Below the pieces are notes generated by a model. The model saw only the letters and a list, made by a program, of their open reading frames with translations, was not told the DNA's origin and searched no databases. Positions 42,150 through 51,312 of a DNA stretch of 64,000 nucleotides are shown here, in pieces. The position numbers were made by a program, and so were the translations under genes. Origin of the DNA: Vulcanimicrobiota bacterium (GTDB lineage Bacteria; Vulcanimicrobiota; Vulcanimicrobiia; Eremiobacterales; Eremiobacteraceae); assembly GCA_013290125.1 (NCBI GenBank), contig JABCYQ010000001.1, positions 1 through 64,000 on the forward strand. The letters run 5' to 3'. Numbering within the stretch: position 1 is the first letter of the stretch; each line of letters starts with the position of its first letter.

Positions 42150-43642
42150 TCGGGTCGTTGAAGCGGGAACAACAAGACGTCGCGGATCGACGTCTGACCG
42201 GTCAAGAGCATGACGAGCCGGTCGATGCCGTACCCGATGCCGCCGGTGGGCGGCAGACCGTATTCGAGCGCATGGACGTAATCCCAGTCGGGTTCCGGCG
42301 CCTCCGCGTCGCCGGCCGCGCGATCGGCGACTTGCGACTCAAAGCGCCGGCGCTGGTCGTCGGGGTCGTTCAATTCCGAAAATGCGTTGGCCACTTCCAT
42401 GTGCGCGATGAAGAGTTCGAATCGCTCGACCAGTTCCGGGTCGTCTTTCTTTCGCTTCGCGAGCGGCGAGAGCACGACTGGTTGATCCAAAACGAAGGTC
42501 GGATCGTTGAGGTGCGGCTCTACGACCTTTTCGAAGACCTTGTCGATAATGTGCGCGTGGCTGTCTTTTTCGCTAACCTCGAGTGAAAGCTTGCGCGCGA
42601 GGGCCCGCGCCCGGTCGACCTCGAGGATGTCATCGCTGCCGATGTTCCCATAACGCTGGAGCGCATCGAGGTAGGCGATGCGCCCGAACGGCCTGCGCAG
42701 TTGGATCTTGCCGTCCGCGAATTCGTGCTCACCGCGGATGCCCGCGGCTTCGGCCATATGAAGAATGAGATCTTCTGTGAGTTTGAGCATGCCTTCGACG
42801 TCGGTGTACGCTTCGTACAATTCGAGCATCGTGAACTCCGGATTGTGCGTCCGATCGATGCCCTCGTTGCGAAACGTTCGCCCGACTTCGTAGACTTTTT
42901 CCATGCCGCCCACGATGCAGCGCTTCAAGTTGAGTTCGGTGGCGATACGCAACTGCAGCGGCAAACCGAGTGCGTTTGAATGCGTCAGAAATGGCCTGGC
43001 GTTAGCGCCTCCGGCCACGGTGAGCAGCGTGGGCGTCTCGACTTCGAAGTAACCGCGCTCGTCGAGAAAGCGCCGCGCCGCAGCGATGATGCGGCTGCGC
43101 AGCAGCATCGTGTCGAGGACTGGGCGGTTGACGATCATATCCACGTAGCGCCGCCGGTAGCGCGCCTCGGGATCCGTGAGCCCATGGAATTTTTCGGGGA
43201 GCGGCCGCAGTGCTTTGGAGAGCACGATGAGCTCGCGCGCGCCGACGGTCAACTCGCCGGTCTTGGTCCGGAACGGCTCGCCGACGATGCCGACGATGTC
43301 GCCGCGGTCGAGATCGTCGACGAGTTCGAACGCTTCACCGAGATCCGCTTGGCTGAAAAAGGCTTGGATGCGGCCCGAGATGTCGTCGAAATCCGCGAAC
43401 GCGACTTTCTTGCCCATGCGCCGCAAGCTACCCAGGCGGCCCGCGATGCGCACGCTCGCGCCGGAGTGCGCGGCGACTTCTAGCGAGTCGTACTGCTCGC
43501 GCACTGCAGCAGCCGTATGCGAGCGTTCGTACTTCGTGTGCGCGAACGGATCGTGACCGGATGCCCTGAGCCGTTCGAGTTTTGCGCGACGAGCCGCGAT
43601 AAGGTCGGCTTCGGTCGCGCCGACCTCGGGCTCTCGACTCAC
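42146..43642 (-). CDS. lysS: Lysyl-tRNA synthetase, class II
   Basis: 498 residues. N-terminal OB-fold anticodon domain (ASVRIAGRLGSLRRMGKKVAF) and class II catalytic core: motif 1 near MIVNRPVLDTMLLRSRIIAAAR, motif 2 FRNEGIDRTHNPEFTMLE, motif 3 GIGYGIDRLVMLLTG. Charges tRNA-Lys with lysine. Overlaps greA upstream by 4 bases and truA downstream by 4. Confidence 0.98.
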   Translation of the reverse strand: MSREPEVGATEADLIAARRAKLERLRASGHDPFAHTKYERSHTAAAVREQYDSLEVAAHSGASVRIAGRLGSLRRMGKKVAFADFDDISGRIQAFFSQADLGEAFELVDDLDRGDIVGIVGEPFRTKTGELTVGARELIVLSKALRPLPEKFHGLTDPEARYRRRYVDMIVNRPVLDTMLLRSRIIAAARRFLDERGYFEVETPTLLTVAGGANARPFLTHSNALGLPLQLRIATELNLKRCIVGGMEKVYEVGRTFRNEGIDRTHNPEFTMLELYEAYTDVEGMLKLTEDLILHMAEAAGIRGEHEFADGKIQLRRPFGRIAYLDALQRYGNIGSDDILEVDRARALARKLSLEVSEKDSHAHIIDKVFEKVVEPHLNDPTFVLDQPVVLSPLAKRKKDDPELVERFELFIAHMEVANAFSELNDPDDQRRRFESQVADRAAGDAEAPEPDWDYVHALEYGLPPTGGIGYGIDRLVMLLTGQTSIRDVLLFPLQRPE

Positions 43643-44148
43643 GTAGCCTTCGCTTTAGCGCCGGTCTTGCGGTTGCCGCGGATCGAGATAATCTTCAGCT
43701 GGATCTCGCCGCTGGGCGTGGTGGCGCTCACCGTCTGACCCGGTTTCGCGCCGATGAGCGCTTGGCCGATCGGCGACTCGTTTGAGATCTTCGCGTTGAG
43801 GGGATCGCTCTCGGTGGATCCGACGATCGTGTAGTCGAGGTCCAGACCACTCGTCATGTTCTTGATCTTGACCGTGCTGCCCAGATGGACTTCGTCGCCA
43901 AGGCCTTCGGTCTCTTGGATGATGCGGGCGTTGCGGATCATGGTCTCGAGTTTGAGGATGCGCCCTTCGACGAACGCCTGCTCTTGCTTGGCGTCTTCGT
44001 ACTCCGCGTTTTCGGAGATGTCGCCGAACTCTTTGGCCTGGCGGATGCGGTCGTTGACTTCCTTGCGGTGGACGGTCTTCAGGTCATCGAGCTCGGCCTC
44101 GAGCTTGCGCAGACCTTCTTCGGTGAGCAGGGTCTCTTTCTCGTTCAT
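43639..44148 (-). CDS. greA: Transcription elongation factor GreA
   Basis: 169 residues: an N-terminal coiled coil with the acidic tip (GDISENAEYEDAKQEQAFVE) and a C-terminal FKBP-like domain (SPIGQALIGAKPGQTVSATTPSG). It rescues backtracked RNA polymerase by stimulating transcript cleavage. GGAGAG lies 5 bases before the ATG. First gene of greA-lysS-truA. Confidence 0.97.
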   Translation of the reverse strand: MNEKETLLTEEGLRKLEAELDDLKTVHRKEVNDRIRQAKEFGDISENAEYEDAKQEQAFVEGRILKLETMIRNARIIQETEGLGDEVHLGSTVKIKNMTSGLDLDYTIVGSTESDPLNAKISNESPIGQALIGAKPGQTVSATTPSGEIQLKIISIRGNRKTGAKAKAT

Positions 44149-44352
44149 CTTCTCTCCAGGTCGTCGCCGGTCTCGAGCCGGCGAAAGGTGTTACTGGCCA
44201 ATGCTCATGTCATCGTTGTCCCACCTCATTCGCAACGGGGGTCGGATTTCTTTTCGAGAATGCCTCCGCTGTTGTCAATTGTCGACGGCCGGGCCTTCGA
44301 CGACTGAGGAGAGCGGCAGCCAGCCGCCAAGTGGGGATACGGGGGCGAGGCT

Positions 44353-44910
44353 ATGCACATGACTCGAAGCATCGTGTTCGTTCTCATTGCGATTTTGGTC
44401 GTCGCCGGTTCAAGCGCGTCGTTGGCGGCGTGCGTATCAGGAACGCCAGCGACTTACAATGATATTAGCGCGATCATGTTTGAACGCCGAGGCTGCGGCG
44501 AAATGCGTCCGCCCGAACTCGGCCAGAATCCCTCGATAGATTGTTCGCACTACTGGGTCTTTTTTGGAAACGATGAACCTGGCGGGACTTACAGCCAATC
44601 CAGCAAGCGCGTCGATTTCGGGACCTACCACATCGACGCGACGATTTCGCAAGCGATAGATGTTCTTCGCAAGGACGATTTCTATCTTCTCGGCCCTGGC
44701 GATGCTTATATCACCGATATCAGGGAAACGGTGCTGACCGTCCGCCACTGCGGCGTCGTAACTCGTGTCATGATGTACTCAAACGGCAAAGACGCCAAAA
44801 CGCTGGAACTATTCTACGACCTCGAAAAGCTAGTGACGGATGCGAAGAAGAAGCAAACGCTCGACCTACCGTCAGATTTTCCGTACCGATCTCTATTTGA
44901 CGGTAATTGA
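44353..44910 (+). CDS. Secreted protein of unknown function
   Basis: 185 residues with a signal peptide (IVFVLIAILVVAGSSASLAAC); the cysteine after LAA could be a lipobox. The remainder has six further residues of Cys/Trp/aromatic type around ERRGCGEM, DCSHYWVFFGN and TVRHCGVV, and no recognised domain. A second ATG at 44359 is an equal start. Base composition is less GC-rich than its neighbours. It stands alone, divergent from greA and converging, with only 9 bases between, on the next operon. Confidence 0.65.
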   Translation: MHMTRSIVFVLIAILVVAGSSASLAACVSGTPATYNDISAIMFERRGCGEMRPPELGQNPSIDCSHYWVFFGNDEPGGTYSQSSKRVDFGTYHIDATISQAIDVLRKDDFYLLGPGDAYITDIRETVLTVRHCGVVTRVMMYSNGKDAKTLELFYDLEKLVTDAKKKQTLDLPSDFPYRSLFDGN

Positions 44911-44919
44911 CAAACGAAA

Positions 44920-45846
44920 CTAGCTGCGCGTTGCCTTGACGGCGTCGAGGTGTTCGATGCGCGGTTTGAAATTCAGCCGCCGCAGCACGTCCATGTAGTC
45001 TTCTGCGCTGACTTCCTTCCACGGCTTGCCGAGTAGCGCGAGCAGCGCCGCTTCCATGACATTCGTGCCGAACGAGCGGCCGCCGAGCGACGGCGTGCTC
45101 GTGACGAGCGTGCGCACGCCGCGCACGCGCAGCTCCTCGACATTAGCCGGCGTGATCGTGTTGGTGAGCACGATCTTACCAGCGAGATCGTCCGGCATGA
45201 ATTGACGGATGAAATGGAAATCGCCCGCGATCACTTTCGCCTGTTCGAAATACTGCGGGAACTTCGGCGTCGGCGGACGCTCCTGTTTTTTCCCGGTCGG
45301 ATAGAAGAACTGAAACGGCAGCTTGCACGCGTCGGGGAGATATTTCTCTGCCAGCGCTTCGAATTCGGCAAGCGACGTGACCGGCTTGTCCAGGCCAAGC
45401 GCGAAGATGAAATCGCCGAACGTCACGCGCGCGCCCGCGTCGCAGAGCGCTTGCGCCATGCCGAAGCGATCGAGCGCGCTGACCATCAGCACCGGCGTGC
45501 CGAGGAAGTCCACTATGCCGTGCTCTTGCAGATAGCGAACCGTCTCGCGCTCGAGCGTGTTCTTGAGGCCGCTGCCATCCGCCACTGGCGTCTTCTTCAC
45601 GGCGTCGAGCATGCGCAAACCGTCGCGCAGCGCATAGCGCTTTGCTCCGGCGAACAGGTAGACGTCGATTCCACCGAGTCCGATCGCATCGACCTTGCCG
45701 TCAAGCTCATGCAGCGCGGCGATCGCACGCTCAAGTGAACCGTCGAAGCCCTCGCGCCGGATATCGAAACGCTCGCCGAGCCACTCGACATCAACCCGGT
45801 GATCGCGCGTCGACGATCCCAGGCTCACCGAGACCACCTGCTTCAT
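44920..45846 (-). CDS. Conserved protein often labelled quinate 5-dehydrogenase; partner of the acyl-ACP-reductase-like gene
   Basis: 308 residues. I recognise it only as a family usually found next to shikimate-dehydrogenase-like genes and carrying that label without a visible dinucleotide-binding GxGxxG. Notable stretches are VDAIGLGGIDVYLFAG, FLGTPVLMVSALDRFGMA and ILTNTITPANVEELRVRG-like text. Soluble, no signal. The ATG overlaps the upstream reductase stop as ATGA, so the two products are probably made together and may form a complex. The annotated enzymatic activity should be treated as unproven. Confidence 0.7.
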   Translation of the reverse strand: MKQVVSVSLGSSTRDHRVDVEWLGERFDIRREGFDGSLERAIAALHELDGKVDAIGLGGIDVYLFAGAKRYALRDGLRMLDAVKKTPVADGSGLKNTLERETVRYLQEHGIVDFLGTPVLMVSALDRFGMAQALCDAGARVTFGDFIFALGLDKPVTSLAEFEALAEKYLPDACKLPFQFFYPTGKKQERPPTPKFPQYFEQAKVIAGDFHFIRQFMPDDLAGKIVLTNTITPANVEELRVRGVRTLVTSTPSLGGRSFGTNVMEAALLALLGKPWKEVSAEDYMDVLRRLNFKPRIEHLDAVKATRS

Positions 45847-46994
45847 TGGGCTGCTGTTTCGGCCGCCGGCGGGGGCGCCACGCGCGCATGACCGTTGGAC
45901 ATGCCGGTGCTCTTCGCCGCGCGCGCAAGCTCGCGGGTGGCATCGATCTTCGCTTGCGTCACGGGCTTATCGAACGCGCGCATGCCAGCAAGTTCGAAGC
46001 CGTGCTTGTCGGCGAGTCGTTGGATCTCCAAGACCTTCGCGATATTGATGCCGCGACCGAGCGAGTAGTTCTCGATGCGGTTTTCTAGAGCGAGGATCAT
46101 CGTCTCCGACATGCACGCGAGCGCGACCGCATCGGGAAGTCCGAAGTCGAAGTTGAAGTTCGGATCGCCGGGAACGCGGATGTTGCCGCCCTCGGTGACA
46201 AGAACATCGGGCCGCTCCGTCGCCACGCGCCTTGAAACATCGTGCGGCAGCGAGACTTCGCAGACGACCGCGCCGGGGCGCAGATCTTCCGGTTCTACGA
46301 TGGTTGACGTCGCCGCGGTGGCCGTCAGCACGATGTCGGCACTGCGCACGGCGGCCGTCACGTCGATCGTGCAGTCCAGCACGGCGCTGACGTGCGGCTG
46401 CATCGCGTTGCGCAGATTCTTCAAACGCGTCGCGTTGCGCGCCACAAGCGTGAGGCGAGCGACTTTGTTGCCGATGATCTGCGCGCACGCCGATCCGATG
46501 GAGCCGGTCGCACCGATCACGGCGGCGTGGGCGTTTTCGAGATCGATGTCCATCTCGCGCGCGCCGCGAAGTAGACTTTGGATCGCCGACGCGATCGTGT
46601 ACGAGTTGCCGGTCGTCACCGCGATGGGGCAATTCTCCGCCACGGTGACGCCGCCGTCACCGACCACCGCTGTGAAGCCGCCGAGACCGACGATGTCGCA
46701 GCCGAGTTGCGCCGCCAACTTCGCTCCAGCGACGACACGCGCCATCGCCGCTTCGCGCGGCAACTCGAGCCATTGTTCCGGCAAAAGCGGCGTGCCGATG
46801 AAAAAGCCTTCGATCTCCTCGCCCGTCAGACTGCGGACGCCGGTGATGTGCGAGACCTTGTAGGCCGGCATCCACTCAAGGATCTTCTTGATGAGCGGCA
46901 TGCCTTTGCCGACGGCCTTCGGCTCGTAGCGAAGGACGTCGTCATAGGAGAGCGGATGAATGAGAAAACCGAACTTGCGCAATGGGCGTGTCAC
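45843..46994 (-). CDS. Homologue of cyanobacterial long-chain acyl-ACP reductase (AAR-like, Rossmann fold)
   Basis: 383 residues. Its features line up with cyanobacterial AAR in order: GFLIHPLSYDDV (N-terminus), SLTGEEIEGFFIG, GCDIVGLGGFTAVV, TTGNSYT, the NADPH loop GATGSIGS at about 160-167, and SLGRGINIAKVLEIQRLADKHGF at the end. A cysteine at residue 294 in ALACMSETMILALE occupies the position of the AAR nucleophile. AAR reduces acyl-ACP or acyl-CoA to fatty aldehyde; databases often call such proteins shikimate dehydrogenase. No aldehyde-deformylating oxygenase is in the window. The start is a GTG immediately after GAGG, so a TTG four codons later is an alternative. Confidence 0.75.
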   Translation of the reverse strand: MTRPLRKFGFLIHPLSYDDVLRYEPKAVGKGMPLIKKILEWMPAYKVSHITGVRSLTGEEIEGFFIGTPLLPEQWLELPREAAMARVVAGAKLAAQLGCDIVGLGGFTAVVGDGGVTVAENCPIAVTTGNSYTIASAIQSLLRGAREMDIDLENAHAAVIGATGSIGSACAQIIGNKVARLTLVARNATRLKNLRNAMQPHVSAVLDCTIDVTAAVRSADIVLTATAATSTIVEPEDLRPGAVVCEVSLPHDVSRRVATERPDVLVTEGGNIRVPGDPNFNFDFGLPDAVALACMSETMILALENRIENYSLGRGINIAKVLEIQRLADKHGFELAGMRAFDKPVTQAKIDATRELARAAKSTGMSNGHARVAPPPAAETAAQ

Positions 46995-47018
46995 CCTCTA
47001 ACGAGCCTGTCGGGAGAA

Positions 47019-47471
47019 TTACCCAGCCGAACGCCCCGGCCCTTCGCTCTTGGCTTTCAGCGCGCGCAGCATCATGAGCGAATTCTCCTCGACCTTCTTC
47101 TGGAGTATCGGTCCGATGAGCTCGGCCAACGTCGGCACGCCGAAATCGTAGTCCACGCCGAGCACGACGTGGGTCATGCCGTCGCGCTCTTCAAAAGTCC
47201 AGGCGCCTTCGAATCTGTCCAAATCGCCCTCGGTGAGCCGGTAGTCGATGCGCGTGCGCTCGTCGTCGAAGATGTCTTCTTCGGTCCATTCGATCGGCGC
47301 ATCTTCGACCAATGTCTTCCAGCGCGTCACGGTCTTATTGCCGTCGCGGCGCAGGATTTTGACGTACTCGACATCGGGCATGAATTCCGAGTAGCGCTCC
47401 ATGTCTTTCGCTAGCTCGTAGATGACCTTGCGCGGCGCGGCGATGTCGATCTCGGTCTGGACGTAGGGCAT
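47019..47471 (-). CDS. START/SRPBCC-fold protein (polyketide cyclase/aromatase-like)
   Basis: 150 residues, a complete SRPBCC domain: EIDIAAPRKVIYELAKDMERYSEFMPDVEYVKIL and FEGAWTFEERDGMTHVVLGVDYDFG are typical of the Coq10/aromatase-cyclase branch that binds lipids or polyketides in a deep cavity. It lies 24 bases upstream of the AAR-like gene in the same operon and is a candidate lipid-substrate or product carrier. Specific ligand unknown. Confidence 0.85.
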   Translation of the reverse strand: MPYVQTEIDIAAPRKVIYELAKDMERYSEFMPDVEYVKILRRDGNKTVTRWKTLVEDAPIEWTEEDIFDDERTRIDYRLTEGDLDRFEGAWTFEERDGMTHVVLGVDYDFGVPTLAELIGPILQKKVEENSLMMLRALKAKSEGPGRSAG

Positions 47472-47581
47472 CGCGCGCAGTCACTTCGCCTTTCGTTCCA
47501 GCGGAGCACGGCGCTCCCCCGGCACAAGAAACAAGGCGGCCGAGGTAAACTCGACCGGTATGGCCATCCGAACGGAACCCG

Positions 47582-48856
47582 CTAGCTAGCCAGTTTTCCG
47601 AGTTTTTCCTTAGCCAGCGCCGTTCCCTGTGCGAAGATCGCCATCCCCTCGTCGATCTCCGCTCGCGACACGATCAGCGGCGGTTCGAGCCGGATGACGC
47701 GCTGCTGGTTCAGCGTGTATGCCGCCGTCATGCCGAGTCGCAGACATTCGGGGATGATCACACCGGCGTAGCCTTCGCTCACCAACTCCACGCCCACGAC
47801 GAGCCCGCGGCCGCGCACGTCCGCGATCACGTCGGGCATCCGAGCGCGCAATTCCATCGCCTTTGCTAGCAAGTACTCGCCCATCTCGCGCGACCGTTCG
47901 ACCAATCGCTCGTCGCGCAATACGCGCAATGCCGCAAGGCCGGCTGTGCAGGCAAGCGGATTGCCGCCGAACGTGGACGTATGCATGAGCGGCGATTTAC
48001 CGAATGCATTCATCCAGACGTCGCGCCGCGAAATCGTCGCGCCGATCGGCACGACACCGCCGGACAACCCCTTTGCGATCGTCATGATGTCGGGCACGAC
48101 GCCCTCGTGATCGACGCCCCAGAGATAGCCGGTGCGTCCTAAACCTGTCTGCACTTCGTCTGCGATGAAGAGCGCGCCGTGCTTGTCGCACAGATCGCGC
48201 ACGCCGCGCAGATAGCGGTCGGGCGGGATCATCACGCCGCCTTCGCATTGGATCGGCTCGACGATAAATGCGGCGGCGCCGGGCAGCGCGCGATCCAGCG
48301 CGGCGAGATCTCCGTACTGCACGTGCTCGAATTCCGGCACGAGCGGTTGGAACGAATCCTTGAAGACGTCGCGACCGGTCGCCGTGAGGCTCCCCATCGT
48401 TTTGCCGTGGTACGCGTTCTGCGTCGAGACGATGTGCACGCGCTTTGTGGACAAGCGCGCCATCTTCAGCGCGGCTTCCACCGCTTCGGTGCCGCTGTTC
48501 GAGAAAAAACTGATCTCGAGATCGCCGGGCGCGACGGCGGCGAGTTCGCGCGCAAGCGATGCCATCTGCTCGTTGAAGAACACGCGCGTGGAAAGCGACA
48601 TGCGGTCGAGTTGCGCTTTGACCGCTGCGACAACGACCGGATGGCTGTGCCCGAGGGTGAATACGCCGTACCCGCCACAAAAATCCAAGTACGAGCGGCC
48701 GTCTGTATCCCAAACGCGGCAACCCAAGGCGCGCTTTTCGACGGGCGCTCCGGCGATCTTCATGAAGCGCGCGAGCGGCGGATTGATGTGCTCTTTGTAG
48801 TCCGCGTAGACGCGGTCGAAGAGCGAGGGTTGTTCGTGATCGGTGGGTTCGGCCAT
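47582..48856 (-). CDS. Class-III PLP aminotransferase (acetylornithine/putrescine aminotransferase type)
   Basis: 424 residues. Fold-type I class III signatures: FFSNSGTEAVEAALKMAR, the region ADEVQTGLGRTGYLWG, and the PLP-binding lysine in MTIAKGLSGGVVPIG at about residue 261; then TFGGNPLACTAGLAAL. These enzymes move an amino group between an amine or omega-amino acid and a keto acid or aldehyde. It begins the four-gene operon with the START protein, AAR-like reductase and partner, so the amine/aldehyde partner is probably not ornithine (inference). ATG 48856 chosen over a GTG 7 codons upstream. Confidence 0.9.
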   Translation of the reverse strand: MAEPTDHEQPSLFDRVYADYKEHINPPLARFMKIAGAPVEKRALGCRVWDTDGRSYLDFCGGYGVFTLGHSHPVVVAAVKAQLDRMSLSTRVFFNEQMASLARELAAVAPGDLEISFFSNSGTEAVEAALKMARLSTKRVHIVSTQNAYHGKTMGSLTATGRDVFKDSFQPLVPEFEHVQYGDLAALDRALPGAAAFIVEPIQCEGGVMIPPDRYLRGVRDLCDKHGALFIADEVQTGLGRTGYLWGVDHEGVVPDIMTIAKGLSGGVVPIGATISRRDVWMNAFGKSPLMHTSTFGGNPLACTAGLAALRVLRDERLVERSREMGEYLLAKAMELRARMPDVIADVRGRGLVVGVELVSEGYAGVIIPECLRLGMTAAYTLNQQRVIRLEPPLIVSRAEIDEGMAIFAQGTALAKEKLGKLAS

Positions 48857-48945
48857 ACGGATTCTTTCCGTGCGCACTTCGTCGTTGACCTCTTACGTTA
48901 TGGCGGAAAGGGCCGTTCGCACGCCGCGCGAACTGCGCACACGCC

Positions 48946-49728
48946 ATGGCGAACACCGCAGCGAGCGACGGCTTGAACATCGCCTATTCAGATCGCGGGA
49001 GCGGCCTCCCGGTGATCTTCCTGCACGGCGTCGGCGCGACGAGCGCGTGCTGGTCGGAACAGCTGGAGTCGCTGTCGGGCGCGTTTCGCTGCGTCGCGCT
49101 CGACTATCGAGGGTACGGCAAGTCTGATGTTCCTGAGCCGAGCGCGATTTCGCGCGAGGCGTACGCGCGCGACGTCGCTTCGGTCATGGACGCCGCCAGC
49201 ATCGAGAGCGCCGTGCTCTGCGGCAATTCGTTGGGTGGTGTCGTGGCGCTCGAAGTCTACCGCACGATCCCGGAGCGCGTCCGAAAACTCGTGCTGGTCG
49301 ATTCGTTCGCCTACTACCCCGGCGGCGCGGAAAGCATTCCCGACCGACTGAGCACGCTCGACGAGTTAGGCATCGAACAATTCGCGACCACACGCGCACC
49401 TCGCCTATTCGTTCCGGGCGCACCGGAATCGCTTATCGCCCGCGCGCTGACGGATATGCTGTCGATTCCGCTCGCGATCTACAAAGCGTCGACCAATGCG
49501 ACATGGAGCGGCGACTATCGCGCGCTCCTGCCGCGCATCGATGTCGATACGCTCGTCGTCTGGGGCGAATTCGATACGGTCACGCCGCGCCCGTTGAGCG
49601 ACGAACTGGCGGAGCGCATCCCAAAATGTGGGCCCGTCGCGGTCGTGCCGGGCGCCGGCCACCTGCCGCAGATGGAAAACCCGGCGGCGTTCGACACGCT
49701 GCTCACCGACTTCTTGACGCAACGCTGA
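48946..49728 (+). CDS. Alpha/beta hydrolase
   Basis: 260 residues. Canonical fold: oxyanion region FLHGVGATSACW, nucleophile elbow CGNSLGGVVALE (Ser), Asp in WGEFDTVTPR and His in GAGHLPQMENP. Similar in size and motifs to 3-oxoadipate-enol-lactonase/carboxylesterase relatives; substrate not predictable. Divergent from the aminotransferase operon and overlapping the CYTH-CHAD gene by one base (TGATG). Confidence 0.88.
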   Translation: MANTAASDGLNIAYSDRGSGLPVIFLHGVGATSACWSEQLESLSGAFRCVALDYRGYGKSDVPEPSAISREAYARDVASVMDAASIESAVLCGNSLGGVVALEVYRTIPERVRKLVLVDSFAYYPGGAESIPDRLSTLDELGIEQFATTRAPRLFVPGAPESLIARALTDMLSIPLAIYKASTNATWSGDYRALLPRIDVDTLVVWGEFDTVTPRPLSDELAERIPKCGPVAVVPGAGHLPQMENPAAFDTLLTDFLTQR

Positions 49729-51197
49729 TGCTCGAACGCGAAGTCAAGCTTGAAGCGTCGCCCGCTTTCCGTCTGGAGACGATCGCGCGATTAGGCGGCG
49801 GTTACCGCGTGTCGAAGATCATCACCGCCGTATTCGACTCGCGCTATTTCGACACCACCGATCGCCGGCTGGCGCGCGCCGGCTGCTCGCTGCGCTATCG
49901 CACCGGCGACCGCTGGACCCTCAAACTTCCCGACGTTTCTGAGCGCGGCGAATTCGCGCGCGCCGAACACACGGTCATCGCCGGACCGCGGACGCCGCCC
50001 GCGGCCCTCGTCGATCTTGCGACCGCGTATGCGCGCACGCGCAGGTTGCGAGCCGTCGCGACGTTGCGCACTGAACGGCGGAGCGTGACGCTTGCGAGCG
50101 CCGGCGGCGCGGCGCTCGCCGAAGTCGCCGATGATCGTGTGGCGGCGGAACTCTCCACCGGCGCCGCGATGGATTTTCGCGAACTCGAAGTCGAGCTCGC
50201 GCCGCACGGTTCGTCTGCGGTGCTCTTCGATGTCGTACGCCGGTTGCAGGCGCTCGGTGCCGGCCCGCAAGTCTTCGAGTCCAAGATCCATCGCGTCCTC
50301 GGCGCAGCCGGTCCCCTCACCCCCGAATTGCGCAGCCCGCACTTGAGCGCGCACAGCAGCGTGGCCGATCTCTTGCGCGCCGAGCTGACGGTGCAGACCG
50401 GAACGCTCGTCGCAAACGACGCGGGTATTCGTCTTGGACTCGGGCCGGAACCGCTGCACCTTGCTCGCGTTGCAGCGCGAAGGATCCGCTCGGCGCTTCG
50501 TGTCTTTCTCCCGCTGATCGATCGCGGGTGGGCGGCCAGATTGCGTGCCGACCTCGAATGGCTCGGCAACATTCTGGGCGCGGCGCGCGATGCAGACGTC
50601 CTTGTGCAGCGGCTGCGCGCGCGTGCCTCGAATCTGGACGGTCCGTTGGCGCCCCAGCGGGCACGTCTGATCGCCGCACTGCATGAGGGGTCGGACGCGA
50701 AGTACAAGGGCGTGCGCCGCGCGCTGAAGGCGCCGCGCTATGCGCGTCTGCTCGAGCGCCTGGTCGCGGCTGCCGCGCATCCGCGATTGGTGCGCGATGG
50801 CACCGTGGCGGCGCGCGTCGCTGTGCCAGAACTCATCGCGAAGCCGTGGCGCGATCTCAAGACGGCGGTGAAAAAAGCGAAGCGCCGCCCGACCGACGCC
50901 GAACTACACCGCTTGCGCATCCGCGTGCGTCGCTGCCGCTACGTCGCGGATGCGGCTGCTCACGTGCTCGGAGCCGACATGGCGCGGTTCGCGCGCCGCC
51001 TCGCGCGGCTTCAGGACATCCTCGGCGAACAGCACGACGCTGCGGTCGCCGCGGCCTACGTCAGGCGCGTCGCCGCTCGGACGCGCGCCTCGCAGGTGGC
51101 GCCGGCTCTGCTGGAAGCCGAAGGGCGAGTGGATGCGCGCCGCCGAGCCGAATGGCGCAAGTCGTGGGAAAAAGTGGTAAAAGCTCGCCCGGTCTAA
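49728..51197 (+). CDS. CYTH-CHAD domain protein (triphosphate tunnel metalloenzyme plus phosphate-binding helical domain)
   Basis: 489 residues. Residues 1-190 form the CYTH tunnel domain with the opening ExExK motif (EREVKLE) and alternating charged strands (SLRYRTGDRWTLKLP, FRELEVELA). Residues about 205-480 are a CHAD domain with His/Arg/Lys-rich helices (LARVAARRIRSALRVF, LHRLRIRVRRCRYVAD) that binds polyphosphate. Fusion proteins like this hydrolyse inorganic tripolyphosphate or associate with polyphosphate granules. Start by TGATG overlap with the hydrolase. Confidence 0.92.
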   Translation: MLEREVKLEASPAFRLETIARLGGGYRVSKIITAVFDSRYFDTTDRRLARAGCSLRYRTGDRWTLKLPDVSERGEFARAEHTVIAGPRTPPAALVDLATAYARTRRLRAVATLRTERRSVTLASAGGAALAEVADDRVAAELSTGAAMDFRELEVELAPHGSSAVLFDVVRRLQALGAGPQVFESKIHRVLGAAGPLTPELRSPHLSAHSSVADLLRAELTVQTGTLVANDAGIRLGLGPEPLHLARVAARRIRSALRVFLPLIDRGWAARLRADLEWLGNILGAARDADVLVQRLRARASNLDGPLAPQRARLIAALHEGSDAKYKGVRRALKAPRYARLLERLVAAAAHPRLVRDGTVAARVAVPELIAKPWRDLKTAVKKAKRRPTDAELHRLRIRVRRCRYVADAAAHVLGADMARFARRLARLQDILGEQHDAAVAAAYVRRVAARTRASQVAPALLEAEGRVDARRRAEWRKSWEKVVKARPV

Positions 51198-51233
51198 CGC
51201 GCGATCGATAAACGGATGCTGAACGAGGCTTTT

Positions 51234-51299
51234 TGAAGGGGCCGACTTTATGTCGGCCCACGTTACGTTCGCTTGGGCCGACTAGCGTCGGCCCCTTCA
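51234..51299. repeat. Palindromic repeat, full double-hairpin copy between convergent genes
   Basis: 66 bases. Left half TGAAGGGGCCGACTTTATG-type, right half of the TAGC-loop type (GGGCCGAC-TAGC-GTCGGCCCC), spacer CACGTTACGTTCGCT. The two halves come from different loop variants, so halves seem to exchange. Between the ends of the CYTH-CHAD and SPFH genes. Confidence 0.9.
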
Positions 51300-51312
51300 G
51301 ATCTGTTAGCGA

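Noticed and set aside
45843-46994. Shikimate dehydrogenase (AroE) identity
   Set aside because: The N-terminal shikimate-binding motifs of AroE are absent and the sequence follows AAR landmarks instead.
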